Assembly (NCBI GenBank): GCA_963791885.1
Contig: CAWBUL010000006.1
Location: forward strand, 2,170,001-2,234,000
DNA: 64,000 nt
Reading direction: 5' to 3'
DNA from: CAVSUZ01 sp963791885
GTDB lineage: Bacteria; Pseudomonadota; Alphaproteobacteria; Acetobacterales; Acetobacteraceae
Shown: piece by piece, positions 9,417 through 18,579 of the stretch
Layout: each line of letters opens with the position of its first letter
How positions within the stretch are numbered: position 1 is the first letter of the stretch
Translations under genes and position numbers: made by a program
Notes under the pieces: model-generated
Databases searched by the model: none
Seen by the model: only the letters and a program-made list of their open reading frames with translations
Told to the model about the DNA's origin: nothing

Positions 9417-9533
9417 TTACGACGTCTTGTTCGTGCAGGCGGCGGCCGGGGCGGCGGTGAAGCCGGAGACGGCGACAGTTGCAGCCGAAATGCCGCAGAG
9501 CACCGCGAGCGCAAGAAGGATGTTTTTGGTCAT
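9417..9533 (-). CDS. Small exported peptide, unknown function
   Basis: A 38-residue product starting MTKNILLALAVLCGISAATV. It has a basic N-terminus, a hydrophobic core and a likely signal peptidase site at AAPAAA-C, leaving only CTNKTS. The start has a good ribosome site (GGAGGG, 5 bases upstream). The mature part is so short that the product may act as an anchored or leader-type peptide. It is convergent to the ClC gene and downstream of the AlkA-type gene, and I recognise no family. Confidence 0.5.
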   Translation of the reverse strand: MTKNILLALAVLCGISAATVAVSGFTAAPAAACTNKTS

Positions 9534-9588
9534 CGGTCCCTCCATCAGATCAGGACAGGCTGAAGATAGGGCCGCGTTCTGTGAATGA

Positions 9589-10230
9589 TCAAGCGCGGGA
9601 GGTGGGTTCTCGCGCTTTCTTGGCCTCATCCGAGGCGCGCCAGAGATACCAGGCGGCGGTGGAGCGGAACGGCGACCAAGCCTCGCCGATCGCGGCGAGG
9701 TCCTTCGGTTTAGGGGGCGCGTCCAGGCCGTGAAGCGCGCGGTAGCCGTCGCGTACGCCGAAGTCGTCCACCGGCAGGATGTCGGGCCGGCCGAGGGTGA
9801 AAATCAGCATCATCTCCACAGTCCATTGTCCGACGCCACGGATCGCCGTCAGGCGCTGGATGAGTTCGACATCGGGCATGCGCAGCGCCTGGCGTCGCGT
9901 GGGGATGGTGCCGTCCAGCGCCCGGGAGGCGATCTCCCTCAAGCAGGCGATCTTTGTGCCCGAAAAGCCACAGGCCCGCAGGGCGGCCTCGGACGTGCTG
10001 AGGATCTGGGCGGGGGTGGGGAAGATGTCTTCGGGGTAGAGGGCGACCATGCGTGCCAGGATGGCGCGGGCCGCGTTGCCGTGGAGCTGCTGGTGGGCGA
10101 TGGCACGCATCAGCGCTTCAAACGGGCTGCGTCCGCGCTCGATTTCCACGCGGGGGCGGCCGATCCGGCGGATCAGGTCGGCCCAGGCGGGGTCCCGCGC
10201 CAAATGAAGGGTCGCCTCTCGCCCGTTCAC
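9589..10230 (-). CDS. DNA-3-methyladenine glycosylase II (AlkA-like, HhH-GPD)
   Basis: A 213-residue base-excision enzyme that removes alkylated purines. The helix-hairpin-helix reads RLTAIRGVGQWTVEMMLIF. The catalytic Asp sits in ILPVDDFGVRDGYR, and FEALMRAIAHQQLHGNAARAI forms the first helical lobe. It lacks the extra N-terminal domain of E. coli AlkA, as is common in bacteria. The start is a GTG at 10230. It is divergent from the small membrane protein gene at 10278, with a 47-base gap. Confidence 0.92.
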   Translation of the reverse strand: MNGREATLHLARDPAWADLIRRIGRPRVEIERGRSPFEALMRAIAHQQLHGNAARAILARMVALYPEDIFPTPAQILSTSEAALRACGFSGTKIACLREIASRALDGTIPTRRQALRMPDVELIQRLTAIRGVGQWTVEMMLIFTLGRPDILPVDDFGVRDGYRALHGLDAPPKPKDLAAIGEAWSPFRSTAAWYLWRASDEAKKAREPTSRA

Positions 10231-10277
10231 TGAAATACGCTTTGTGCGTGTGGGGTTGCGAGCGTAGATTGTGTGCG

Positions 10278-10469
10278 ATGTCGTGGAGTGAAGACCAGGA
10301 ACGGCAGCGTGACGAGAATCGCCAGACGGCGAGCCTGGCGGCTGTCGCGGTGACTTTGCTGTTGTTGATTATCGGGTTGCATCTGGTTCACGAACTGCAC
10401 AAGACGTCCGAGATCGAGGACTGCCTGATGTCCGGGCGGACCAACTGCATGGTGATACCGGACCACTAA
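10278..10469 (+). CDS. Small single-span membrane protein, unknown
   Basis: A 63-residue protein starting MSWSEDQERQRDENRQTASL. It has one strong hydrophobic helix (AAVAVTLLLLIIGLHLVHEL) and then a short tail with two Cys residues (IEDCLMSGRTNC). The hydrophilic N-terminus, lacking a basic signal, suggests a cytoplasmic head. It is convergent with the GMC gene: its TAA (10467-10469) lies inside that gene's last bases. I recognise no family, but codon use and the helix support a real gene. Confidence 0.6.
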   Translation: MSWSEDQERQRDENRQTASLAAVAVTLLLLIIGLHLVHELHKTSEIEDCLMSGRTNCMVIPDH

Positions 10470-12103
10470 GCAGCGAGGGCAGGCGCTTCGCCGCGTGAGG
10501 CCTGCTTCAGCAAGTCCGCACCTTTTTCCGCAACCATGATGACCGCGGCGTTGGTATTGCCAGAGATCATCGTCGGGAAGATCGAGGCGTCGATGACGCG
10601 CAGGCTGGCGATGCCTCGGACGCGAAGCTGATCGTCCACGACCGCCATCGGGTCGCTGCCCATCCTGCAGGTGCCACAGACGTGGTAGGTGGTCTGGCCG
10701 TTGATGCGGGCGAACTCCAGCCATTCATCGTCGGTTTGCACCTTGCCGCCTGGGTTCAGCTCATTGCCGCGATACCGGTCCATGGCTGGATTATTGATGA
10801 GGCGACGGGCGATTTTCATGCCGGCGACGACGGTGCGCTGGTCAAGCTCGTCGGCGAGGAAGTTGGGCCGGATGGCGGGGTGGGCCATCGGGTCGGGGGA
10901 TTTGGCGTGGATGCTGCCTTTTGATTCAGGGCGGCATTGATAGGTGGTGATCGTCATGCCTGGTTGGCTGTCCAGGATGCGGGTGGCGGCGGTGGCGTAG
11001 CTGGCATGGGCGAAGTGGTATTGGACGTCGGGTTCCTCCAGCTCCGGGCGGGTGCGGATGAAACCGTAGGCGATGCCGGCGGTGAAGGTCAGGATGCCGC
11101 GGCGGAGGACGGCGTATTTGGCGACCTCGCGGGCGAAGTAGAGGCCCCGGGTTTGTTCGTTCAGCGTGATCGGCAGTTTGACGCGCCAGTTCATGCGGGG
11201 CGCGAAGTGGTCGCGGTAGTTCTCTCCGACGCCGGGTAGCTCGTGTGAGACAGGAATGCCGAGCGATTGCAGGCGATCGGGCTGGCCGATGCCCGAGAGT
11301 TCGAGCAGGTGGGGAGATTGCACGGCGCCGGCGGCGAGGATGACCTCGCCGGTGCAGCGCGCTTCGTGCGATTGGCCGCTCTTCAGATAGCGGATGCCGA
11401 CGGCGTGCTTGCCGTCCAGGATGATGCCGGTGGCATGGGCGGCGGTTTCCACGTGCAGGTTGGGGCGTGCCAGCGCGGGGCGGAGAAACGCGCGTGCGGT
11501 GGACCAGCGCTGGCCACGCTTCTGGGTGACCTGGTAATAGCCGAAACCTTCCTGGTGGCCGTTGTTGTAGTCGGGGTTGCGCGGCCAGCCTTCGCGTACG
11601 CCGGCTTCGATAAAAGCGTCGCAGATCTCGTGATTTTCGCACATATTGGCGACGTTCAGTGGGCCGTTGCGGCCGCGGGTCTCATCAGGATTTTTTGTGC
11701 CTTCGAAGTGTTCGGATTTGCGGAAGTAGGGAAGAACGGAATCGTAGGACCAGCCGCGATTTCCGAGCTGCGACCACGTGTTGTAGTCGAGCGGATTGCC
11801 GCGGACATACAGCATCCCGTTGATGGAGCTGGAGCCACCGAGGGTTTTGCCGCGCGGGATAGGAATGGAGCGGCCGCGGACGTTGTCTTCCGGCTCGGTG
11901 GCGAAGCACCAGTTGTAGCGCGTGTTGTTCAGCAGTTTGTTGAAGCCGACGGGAATGTGGATCCACAGGCTGGAATCGCGGGGGCCGGCTTCGAGCAGAA
12001 GGACTTTGTTGCGCGAATCCTCGGTCAAGCGGTTGGCAAGAACGCAGCCTGCCGAGCCAGCGCCAACAATGATGTAGTCCCACACCTGCTCTGCTTCGGC
12101 CAT
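10466..12103 (-). CDS. GMC family oxidoreductase (choline/alcohol dehydrogenase-like)
   Basis: A 545-residue FAD enzyme. The dinucleotide fold DYIIVGAGSAGCVLANRLTE lies at the N-terminus and LLLEAGPRDSS ends the first Rossmann unit. GMC signature 1 is GGSSSINGMLYVRGNP, and signature 2 is near GAVQSPHLLELSGIG. The C-terminal YHVCGTCRMGSDP and GNTNAAVIMVAEKGAD regions carry the catalytic His/Asn pair. It oxidises a primary alcohol or polyol, substrate unknown. The ATG at 12103 is preceded by GAGGAAAC; the much longer upstream frame is not supported. Confidence 0.92.
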   Translation of the reverse strand: MAEAEQVWDYIIVGAGSAGCVLANRLTEDSRNKVLLLEAGPRDSSLWIHIPVGFNKLLNNTRYNWCFATEPEDNVRGRSIPIPRGKTLGGSSSINGMLYVRGNPLDYNTWSQLGNRGWSYDSVLPYFRKSEHFEGTKNPDETRGRNGPLNVANMCENHEICDAFIEAGVREGWPRNPDYNNGHQEGFGYYQVTQKRGQRWSTARAFLRPALARPNLHVETAAHATGIILDGKHAVGIRYLKSGQSHEARCTGEVILAAGAVQSPHLLELSGIGQPDRLQSLGIPVSHELPGVGENYRDHFAPRMNWRVKLPITLNEQTRGLYFAREVAKYAVLRRGILTFTAGIAYGFIRTRPELEEPDVQYHFAHASYATAATRILDSQPGMTITTYQCRPESKGSIHAKSPDPMAHPAIRPNFLADELDQRTVVAGMKIARRLINNPAMDRYRGNELNPGGKVQTDDEWLEFARINGQTTYHVCGTCRMGSDPMAVVDDQLRVRGIASLRVIDASIFPTMISGNTNAAVIMVAEKGADLLKQASRGEAPALAA

Positions 12104-12165
12104 CGACGGTTTCCTCGGTATTGGCGGTAGCTTAGACCGGGTTCGGACATCAGGAGAACCCACCC

Positions 12166-12678
12166 TTGCCGTGCTTTGTCGTCTTGCTCCGCGCGGTGAA
12201 TGTCGGAGGAACCGGCAAACTGCCGATATCCGAGCTGAAGACGATGGCGGAGGCGACGGGACTGCGTGATGTCCGCACCTATATCGCGAGCGGCAATGTG
12301 ATTGGGTCAAGCGCCAAGCCGGAGGGTCATGTAAAGGCGGCGTTGGAGAAGCGGTTGGCGGATTATGCCGGCAAACCGGTGGGCGTGATCGTGCGCACAG
12401 GGGCGGAGATCGACACGGTTCTGGAAGACAATCCGTTCAAGGCCAAGCCGGCCAACCAGACCGTTGCGATCTTCCTGGATGCACCACCGCCATCCGACGC
12501 GCTGGATGCCGTGACCGGCAAGGCGAACGAGGCGATCATGCTGGGACGCCGCGAGATCTATGTGCATTATCCCGACGGGATCGGGCGTTCGAAGCTGAGA
12601 ATTCCAGCCGCCACCAATGGCACGGCACGGAATATCAACACCATCGCCAAGCTGGCCAGCATGGCGCGGGGCGGTTAG
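12166..12678 (+). CDS. DUF1697 domain protein
   Basis: A 170-residue cytosolic protein matching DUF1697 from end to end: FVVLLRAVNVGGTGKLPISE at the N-terminus, GLRDVRTYIASGNVIGSS, and the C-terminal RSKLRIPAATNGTARNINT. Its biochemical role is unknown. The start is a TTG with AGGAGA upstream. It begins the run of plus-strand genes that continues through the sugar importer, 28 bases before the first SDR gene. Confidence 0.85.
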   Translation: MPCFVVLLRAVNVGGTGKLPISELKTMAEATGLRDVRTYIASGNVIGSSAKPEGHVKAALEKRLADYAGKPVGVIVRTGAEIDTVLEDNPFKAKPANQTVAIFLDAPPPSDALDAVTGKANEAIMLGRREIYVHYPDGIGRSKLRIPAATNGTARNINTIAKLASMARGG

Positions 12679-12706
12679 GCTTCGCCCCAACGCGAAGGGG
12701 GAAGCG

Positions 12707-13507
12707 ATGGACTTCAAGGGCAAGGTCGCGCTGGTCACGGGTGGCGGAAACGGCATCGGACGCGCGGTGTGCGCAGGGTTTGCGCGCCATGGCGCCAAGG
12801 TCGTGGTGGTGGACCGTGATGCCGACGGCGGGGAAGGGACCGCCGGCATCATCCGCCAGCAGGGCGGGGACGCGCTGTTCGTTCGTGCCGACGTGACGCG
12901 ATCGGCAGATGTGCAGGCCTATGTGAAGGCGGCGCTGGACAAGTACGGCGCGATCGACTGCTTCCATAACAATGCGGGAATTGAGGGCAAGGTGGCGCCC
13001 ACGGCGGAATACGACGAGGACGTGTTTGACGCGGTGATGGGCGTGAACGTGAAGGGCGTGTTCCTGGGAATGCGTCACGTGCTGCCGGTGATGCTGAAGC
13101 AGAAGCGGGGCGCGATCGTGAACACGGCCTCGGTCGCGGGATTGGTGGGTTCGCCCGGCATGTCGGCCTATGTGGCGTCGAAGCACGCAGTGATCGGAAT
13201 GACGAAGGTGGCGGCGGGCGAAGTGGCGCGCGCAGGCGTGCGGGTGAACGCAGTCTGCCCCGGACCGATCGATACGCGCATGATTCATTCGCTGCACGGG
13301 ATGGTGAATCCGGACAATCCGTCCGTGGTTGGCGAGCGCTACCAGGCGGCTATTCCGCTCGGGCGCTACGGCACGGTCGAGGAAGTGGCGAATGTCGTGC
13401 TGTTTCTGTGCTCCGACCTCGCGTCCAATGTCACAGGCGCGCAGTACGTGGTGGATGGCGGGCGTACGGCCACACCTGGCGCGGTGACCAGCACGGTGCC
13501 GCGGTGA
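12707..13507 (+). CDS. SDR family oxidoreductase
   Basis: A 266-residue classical short-chain dehydrogenase. The cofactor motif TGGGNGIG is at residues 11-18, and NNAG is in DCFHNNAGIEG. The catalytic Ser-Tyr-Lys set is in NTASVAGLVGS and SAYVASKHAV. The likely reaction is NAD(P)-linked oxidation of a sugar or polyol hydroxyl. GGGGGAAGCG precedes the ATG. The stop overlaps the next SDR start (TGATG). Two consecutive SDRs beside a sugar importer suggest stepwise oxidation of the imported compound. Confidence 0.9.
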   Translation: MDFKGKVALVTGGGNGIGRAVCAGFARHGAKVVVVDRDADGGEGTAGIIRQQGGDALFVRADVTRSADVQAYVKAALDKYGAIDCFHNNAGIEGKVAPTAEYDEDVFDAVMGVNVKGVFLGMRHVLPVMLKQKRGAIVNTASVAGLVGSPGMSAYVASKHAVIGMTKVAAGEVARAGVRVNAVCPGPIDTRMIHSLHGMVNPDNPSVVGERYQAAIPLGRYGTVEEVANVVLFLCSDLASNVTGAQYVVDGGRTATPGAVTSTVPR

Positions 13508-14253
13508 TGCCGGGCCTTTTGGAGGGCAAGATTGCACTGATCACCGGCGGCGGATCGGGCATCGGCGAGGGGATCGCGCGCGGCATGGCGAAGGCCGGGG
13601 CGCGCGTGCTGGTGGCGGATGCGAACGGTGAGGGGGCGCAGCGCGTCGCGCGTGACCTGGGAGGTGGCGCGGAGGCCTTCACGATGGATGTGACGGATCG
13701 GGATGCCTGCGACGGACTGGCGGAGTCGGTGCGGCGTGAGGTGGGCGCGATCAGCATCCTGGTGAACAATGCGGGGATCATCCGGCGCGGGAAGATGACG
13801 GATGCCGGTGCGCGGCACGATTGGGATAAGACGCTCGCTGTCAATCTGGACGGGCCGTACAACGTGACCACCGCGTTCCTGTCGCACCTGACGGAGACGA
13901 AAGGCTCGGTGATCAATATCGGCTCGGTGCAGTCGTTCGTCGCACTCCCGAATTCAGCCGCGTACACAACGTCGAAAAGTGGCGTGCGCGGGCTGACAAA
14001 GGCGATGGCGATCGAGCTATCGCCGCTTGGCGTGCGGGTGAATGCGATCGGGCCGGGGCTGATCGCCACGCCGCTGAACGCAAAGGCGCGGGAGAATCCC
14101 GATTACATGCGCAACTTCCAGAATCGGATTCCGATGGGGCGGATCGGCGAACCGGACGATATCGCGGGACCGGCCGTATTCCTGGCGAGCGATTTGGCGC
14201 GCTACGTGACGGGGGTGACGTTGCCGGTTGACGGCGGCTTCCTGGCGTACTGA
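13507..14253 (+). CDS. SDR family oxidoreductase (second of pair)
   Basis: A 248-residue SDR. The cofactor motif is TGGGSGIGEG, followed by VNNAGIIRRG, the catalytic Ser in NIGSVQSFVA, Tyr/Lys in AAYTTSKSGV, and a C-terminal TGVTLPVDGG. It overlaps both neighbours by single-base stop/start fusions, so expression is coupled. It resembles gluconate or 2-deoxygluconate dehydrogenase-like SDRs, but the substrate is not established. It differs clearly in sequence from the preceding SDR, so it is not a recent tandem duplicate. Confidence 0.9.
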   Translation: MPGLLEGKIALITGGGSGIGEGIARGMAKAGARVLVADANGEGAQRVARDLGGGAEAFTMDVTDRDACDGLAESVRREVGAISILVNNAGIIRRGKMTDAGARHDWDKTLAVNLDGPYNVTTAFLSHLTETKGSVINIGSVQSFVALPNSAAYTTSKSGVRGLTKAMAIELSPLGVRVNAIGPGLIATPLNAKARENPDYMRNFQNRIPMGRIGEPDDIAGPAVFLASDLARYVTGVTLPVDGGFLAY

Positions 14254-15488
14254 TGCGCATCGAGATCCTATGCACCGGCGACGAAGTACTGACCGGGAAG
14301 ATCGTCAACTCCAACTTCAGCTTCATCAGCCAGAAGCTGGAGGAAGCCGGTCTGGACGTGATCTGGGGCACGACAGTCGGGGATGACCGGGAGCGGCTGC
14401 TGGAGGCGTTCCGGCTCGCGTCCGAGCGCGCCGACGCGGTTATCGTGAATGGCGGGCTGGGGCCCACCGTGGACGATCTGTCGCAGGAGATCGCGGCGAA
14501 AGCAGCCGGGGTCGACCTGGTGCTGCACGAGGAATGGCTCGCGAAGATGGAGGCGTTCTTCGCCCGGCGCAGCCGGATCATGCCGCCGAACAACCGCAAG
14601 CAGGCGATGCTGCCGGAAGGCGCGGAGATGCTGGACAATCCGATCGGCACGGCCTGCGGCTTCGCGGTGGATATCGGCAAAGCGCGGTTCTTCTTCACGC
14701 CGGGCGTGCCGCGCGAGCTGCGGCGGATGCTGCAAGAGCAGGTGATTCCGCGATTGTTGGCGCGCGAGGGGAGGCCGGCGACGATCCTGCTGAAGCGGTT
14801 TCATTCGTATGGATTGGGTGAATCGCACGTCGACTCGCTGCTGAGCGGGATCGAGGAGATCGCGCCGGGCGTGAAGCTGGGATTCCGCGCCCATTATCCG
14901 CAGCTGGAGACCAAGCTGTTGGCGCGCGGGCCAAGCCCCGATGCGGTACGCGCGATACTGGCGCCGGCGGAAGCCGAGGTGCGGCGACGGCTCGGCAATT
15001 TTATTATCGCGGAGAATGACGACACGTTGGAGGGCGTGATCCTGGCGCCGCTGATGCGTGCGCAGGGGACGCTGGCGGTGGTGGAGACATTCACCGGCGG
15101 TCAGATCGCCGCACGCCTGGCGCCGCTGCCGGGTGCGGAACTTGTGTTCCGCCGTGGCTCGGTCATGCGGGATCTGTCCCTGCTGGGGCCAGTGCCGGTG
15201 ACGCAGGCGGGCGCGGAGGAAGCAGCGCGCGCGGCGCGTGCAGAGTCCGGGGCGAGCCATGCGCTTGCGGTGCTGGTGGAACTGGACGACGGCGAGGACC
15301 GGATCGATCTGGGCGGCACGATCTCCATCGCGATCGCGACGGCGGATGCGATGGCGTATCGGCGCGCTCGGATCCTGGGTGGGCGGGAGTGGGTGCGGCT
15401 GGGCGCGGTGGAACTCGGGATGGATTGCCTGCGGCGCTTCCTACACGGCCTGCCGGTGGTTGAGCGGATCGATTTCGAGAAGACCTGA
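14253..15488 (+). CDS. CinA-like protein with degenerate amidase domain
   Basis: A 411-residue protein. Residues 1-170 form the MoCF/CinA N-domain (EILCTGDEVLTGKIVNSN, NGGLGPTVDDLSQE, FFFTPGVPREL). The C-terminal third aligns with the CinA/PncC amidase domain, but the usual ESCTGG active-site motif reads ETFTGG and the usual VTYS-x-x-x-K stretch reads VMRDLSLL. NMN deamidation is therefore unlikely; ADP-ribose pyrophosphatase-type activity of the N-domain remains possible. It lies between SDR genes and a sugar importer, so a role as a sugar-nucleotide or metabolite phosphatase is conceivable. Confidence 0.85.
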   Translation: MRIEILCTGDEVLTGKIVNSNFSFISQKLEEAGLDVIWGTTVGDDRERLLEAFRLASERADAVIVNGGLGPTVDDLSQEIAAKAAGVDLVLHEEWLAKMEAFFARRSRIMPPNNRKQAMLPEGAEMLDNPIGTACGFAVDIGKARFFFTPGVPRELRRMLQEQVIPRLLAREGRPATILLKRFHSYGLGESHVDSLLSGIEEIAPGVKLGFRAHYPQLETKLLARGPSPDAVRAILAPAEAEVRRRLGNFIIAENDDTLEGVILAPLMRAQGTLAVVETFTGGQIAARLAPLPGAELVFRRGSVMRDLSLLGPVPVTQAGAEEAARAARAESGASHALAVLVELDDGEDRIDLGGTISIAIATADAMAYRRARILGGREWVRLGAVELGMDCLRRFLHGLPVVERIDFEKT

Positions 15489-16426
15489 TGGCGACACGCA
15501 CTGCATCGCTGACTGCGGCGGGGCTTTCGGCCCCGCGGGGTCGTGCGCGATCGTGGCGCGGCGTGCAGACGTCGCTGGAGGCGTACGCGTTCCTGGCGCC
15601 GACGCTGATCGTGCTGGCGGGGCTGGCGGCGTATCCGCTGTTCGACGGCATCTGGACCAGCTTCACCAGCCGGGAGGTTGCGAAGGCCGGATCGTTCATT
15701 GGGTTCGGCAATTTCACGATGCTATTCCAGACAGAGGCGTATCGCGGGGCGGTGGTGCATTCCGTGCTGCTGACGGCCGGCGCGGTGGCGGTGAAGACTG
15801 TGCTGGGGCTGGCGTGCGCGGTGCTGCTGACTCAGGCGTTTCCGTTGCGTGGGCTGGTGCGGGCGTTGGCCTTCCTGCCTTGGGCCGTGCCCGGCTTGGT
15901 GGCGGCGCTGGGCTGGCGCTGGCTGTTCGACGAACAGGCGGGCGTGTTCAATGCGGTGCTGATGATGCTGGGGGTGCAGCCGGTGTCCTGGCTGTCCGAT
16001 CCCGACACGGCGCTGGTGTCGATCGGCATCGCGACCGTGTGGCAAGGCCTGCCGTTCTTCATGCTGATGTTCATCGCGGCGCTGATGACAGTGCCGGGCG
16101 AGATCTACGAGGCCGCGGCGATCGACGGTGCGACGGCGTGGGCGCGGTTCAGGCATATCACGCTGCCATCCATCGCCGACGTGATCGGCGTGACGGTGAT
16201 GCTGTCGTCCATCTGGACGTTCAACAACTTCAACATGGTCTACATCCTGACCGGCGGCGGTCCGGACGACAGGACGCAGATTCTGCCGACGCTGGCTTAT
16301 GAATATGCGATGCAGCGCAATCTGCTGGGGGCGGGCGCAGCGGTGATCACCTCGGCCTTGCCTGTGTTCCTCGGGATCATCTTTCTGCTGACGCGCCGGA
16401 TGCTGCGGGAGAAGGGCGTGCGATGA
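15488..16426 (+). CDS. Sugar ABC transporter permease (MalF/UgpA type)
   Basis: A 312-residue permease with six predicted helices. The first (AYAFLAPTLIVLAGLAAYPL) is typical of carbohydrate importers. The ATPase-docking loop is EIYEAAAIDGATAWARFRHI, followed by TLPSIADV. It pairs with the next gene, which it overlaps by ATGA. No ATPase gene of the MalK/UgpC type lies in this operon, so the complex must borrow one encoded elsewhere. Confidence 0.92.
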   Translation: MATRTASLTAAGLSAPRGRARSWRGVQTSLEAYAFLAPTLIVLAGLAAYPLFDGIWTSFTSREVAKAGSFIGFGNFTMLFQTEAYRGAVVHSVLLTAGAVAVKTVLGLACAVLLTQAFPLRGLVRALAFLPWAVPGLVAALGWRWLFDEQAGVFNAVLMMLGVQPVSWLSDPDTALVSIGIATVWQGLPFFMLMFIAALMTVPGEIYEAAAIDGATAWARFRHITLPSIADVIGVTVMLSSIWTFNNFNMVYILTGGGPDDRTQILPTLAYEYAMQRNLLGAGAAVITSALPVFLGIIFLLTRRMLREKGVR

Positions 16427-17265
16427 TGGTCGCGGGGCGCAAGTCGCAGCGCTGGCGCGGCGTTGGGATAGCGTGTGCGGTGACGGTGCTGCTGTTGTGG
16501 TCGCTGGTGCCAGTATACTGGATTTTTATTACATCCTTCAAGCAAGAGCAGGAGATTTACGCGTATCCGCCGACGTTTGTGCCGATGGCGCCGACACTCA
16601 CACAATACGCAACAGTGTTGTTCCACACGGGCTTCCCGATATTTATCCGCAACAGCGTGATCGTGGCGGGTGTGACAACGCTGATCGCCACGGCGGCCGG
16701 GGCGCTGGGAGCGTTCGCGATTGCACGCATCCGGTTCGTCGGTCGCGCGGCGATCGCACGGCTGATCGTGGTGGCGTATCTGCTACCGCCATCCTTGCTG
16801 TTCATTCCGCTGTTCATCGTGCTGCAGCGCCTGGGGTTGGTGGATTCTCTGGGGGGGCTGATCGCGGCGTATCTGACGTTTTCGATCCCGTTCTCCACCT
16901 GGATGCTGATCGGGCATATCCGGACGATCCCGTCGGAGCTCGATGAGGCGGCACGGATCGATGGTGCCTCCCGCTTGCAGGTGCTGCTGCGGGTGATATT
17001 GCCGCTGACGTTGCCGGGGCTGAGCGTGGTTTCGCTGTTTGCGTTCACGCATGCGTGGAACGAGTTTCTGTATGCACTGGTGTTTGTGTACAGCAATGGG
17101 ACCCGAACGATCACGGCGGGTTTGGCGTCGCTGACGATGGGCGACACGTTCATCTGGGGGCAGTTGATGGCGGCGTCGGTGCTGGCGATCGTGCCGGTGC
17201 TGATCATTTACCTGATTGCGCAGCGCTGGCTGATTGCCGGGCTGACGGGCGGCAGCATCAAATAA
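16423..17265 (+). CDS. Sugar ABC transporter permease (MalG/UgpE type)
   Basis: A 280-residue permease with six helices. The docking loop ELDEAARIDGASRLQVLLRV is followed by ILPLTLPGL. The N-terminus (LLLWSLVPVYWIFITSFKQE) and the Y-x-Y-PP-T-FVP element are typical of MalG-type subunits. It forms a heterodimer with the preceding permease and works with the binding protein that starts 15 bases downstream. Confidence 0.92.
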   Translation: MMVAGRKSQRWRGVGIACAVTVLLLWSLVPVYWIFITSFKQEQEIYAYPPTFVPMAPTLTQYATVLFHTGFPIFIRNSVIVAGVTTLIATAAGALGAFAIARIRFVGRAAIARLIVVAYLLPPSLLFIPLFIVLQRLGLVDSLGGLIAAYLTFSIPFSTWMLIGHIRTIPSELDEAARIDGASRLQVLLRVILPLTLPGLSVVSLFAFTHAWNEFLYALVFVYSNGTRTITAGLASLTMGDTFIWGQLMAASVLAIVPVLIIYLIAQRWLIAGLTGGSIK

Positions 17266-17279
17266 AAGGAGGAAACGAG

Positions 17280-18560
17280 ATGCGTTTGCGAATGGCATTG
17301 CTCGCGGGAGCAGCGTGGGTTGGGTTGGGTGTCGCGGCGCAGGCAGCGGACCTGACGGTGTGGGGCCTGCAGACCTTCAACACGAAGGCCGATGAGTGGC
17401 TGGCGAACGAGGCGAAGGCGTTCGGCAAGGCGCACAACGCGGATGTGGAGTACGACGTGGTGCCGGCGAATGTGCTGAACCAGCGGCTTGCGGCGACGTT
17501 CGAAGCGCACACGCCGCCCGATGTGTTCATGCAGAACAGCGGCGCGATCCAGTATTACATCGCGCGCGGGTTGACGGTGCCGCTGGATGACGTTTTGGCG
17601 CAAATGCGCAAGGTTCCGGGCGGGATTTACGAGAACCTGACAGCAGCCGGCGCGTATCAGGGCACGATGCAGGCGCTGCCTCTGGAAGTCGATGTCTCCC
17701 CTATCTTCGCCCGCAAGGACCTGCTCGATGAGATCGGCAAGCCATTGCCGCAGATGTGGGAGGAGTTGCGCGAAGATGGCAAACTGATTCAGGCGAAGCA
17801 TCCGCAGATCAGCGGGTTCGGGATGACGGTCAGCAACTCGGCCGATGCGGAGGCGGCGATCCGGGTGATGATCTGGTCGTTCGGCGGGAAGGTGATGGCG
17901 GCGGACGGCAAGACGGCGGTGTTCAACTCACCGGAGACGCGTGCCGCTTACCAGTTTGTGGCGGATATGTTCCTGAAGGACAGGATCATCCCGCACAGTG
18001 CGCTGACATGGGACGATGCGGGAAATAACGTCGCATATCAGACCGGACGCGCGGTGTTCGTGCTGAACCCTCCAAGCATCTACCAGTATTTGCAGGAACA
18101 TGATCAGAAGCTGCTGGCCGGGACGGTGATGATCAGCGTGCCGAAGGGTCCGGGGACGGAAGGTCGGAACGGCAATACGGTGGGAAGCTGGGAGTGGGCG
18201 GTGTCCAAGGACTCCAAGCACCAGGATCTGGCGAAGCAGTATCTGGACTATTTCTACGATCCGGCGAACTACAAGCAGGCGATCGAAGCGGTGGGCGGCC
18301 GTTGGGTGCCGGTCTATACGGCGATGTTTCAGCAGGTGAAGCTGTTCGCCGATAATCCGGCGATGAAAGCGTTTCCGGATATGGCACGGACCGGAATTAT
18401 GGATGGGTATGCCGGGCCGCCGAACGTTCTGGCCGGCAAGGTGTTCGATGCGAACGTTCTGACGAAGACGTTGCAGAAGATCCTGGTTGATCATATGCCG
18501 GTGGATCAGGCGGTCCAGTGGGGCCAGCAGCAGATCGAGGCACTGGCGAAGACGGACTAA
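17280..18560 (+). CDS. Family 1 extracellular sugar-binding protein
   Basis: A 426-residue periplasmic binding protein with the signal peptide MRLRMALLAGAAWVGLGVAAQA, probably cleaved at AQA-AD. TVWGLQTFN, followed by NAKAFGKAHNADVEYDVV-like sequence, is typical of SBP family 1. It has a strong AAAGGAGGAAA ribosome site at the right distance, stronger than those of its neighbours, as expected for a binding protein made in excess. The ligand is unknown; the linked SDRs suggest a sugar, polyol or glycoside. Confidence 0.92.
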   Translation: MRLRMALLAGAAWVGLGVAAQAADLTVWGLQTFNTKADEWLANEAKAFGKAHNADVEYDVVPANVLNQRLAATFEAHTPPDVFMQNSGAIQYYIARGLTVPLDDVLAQMRKVPGGIYENLTAAGAYQGTMQALPLEVDVSPIFARKDLLDEIGKPLPQMWEELREDGKLIQAKHPQISGFGMTVSNSADAEAAIRVMIWSFGGKVMAADGKTAVFNSPETRAAYQFVADMFLKDRIIPHSALTWDDAGNNVAYQTGRAVFVLNPPSIYQYLQEHDQKLLAGTVMISVPKGPGTEGRNGNTVGSWEWAVSKDSKHQDLAKQYLDYFYDPANYKQAIEAVGGRWVPVYTAMFQQVKLFADNPAMKAFPDMARTGIMDGYAGPPNVLAGKVFDANVLTKTLQKILVDHMPVDQAVQWGQQQIEALAKTD

Positions 18561-18579
18561 GAACGCGCAGGAGGGCTCC

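Noticed and set aside
14268..15260. 330-codon open frame on the minus strand
   Set aside because: It is antisense to the CinA-like gene, with an Arg/Gln/His-rich composition typical of a shadow frame.
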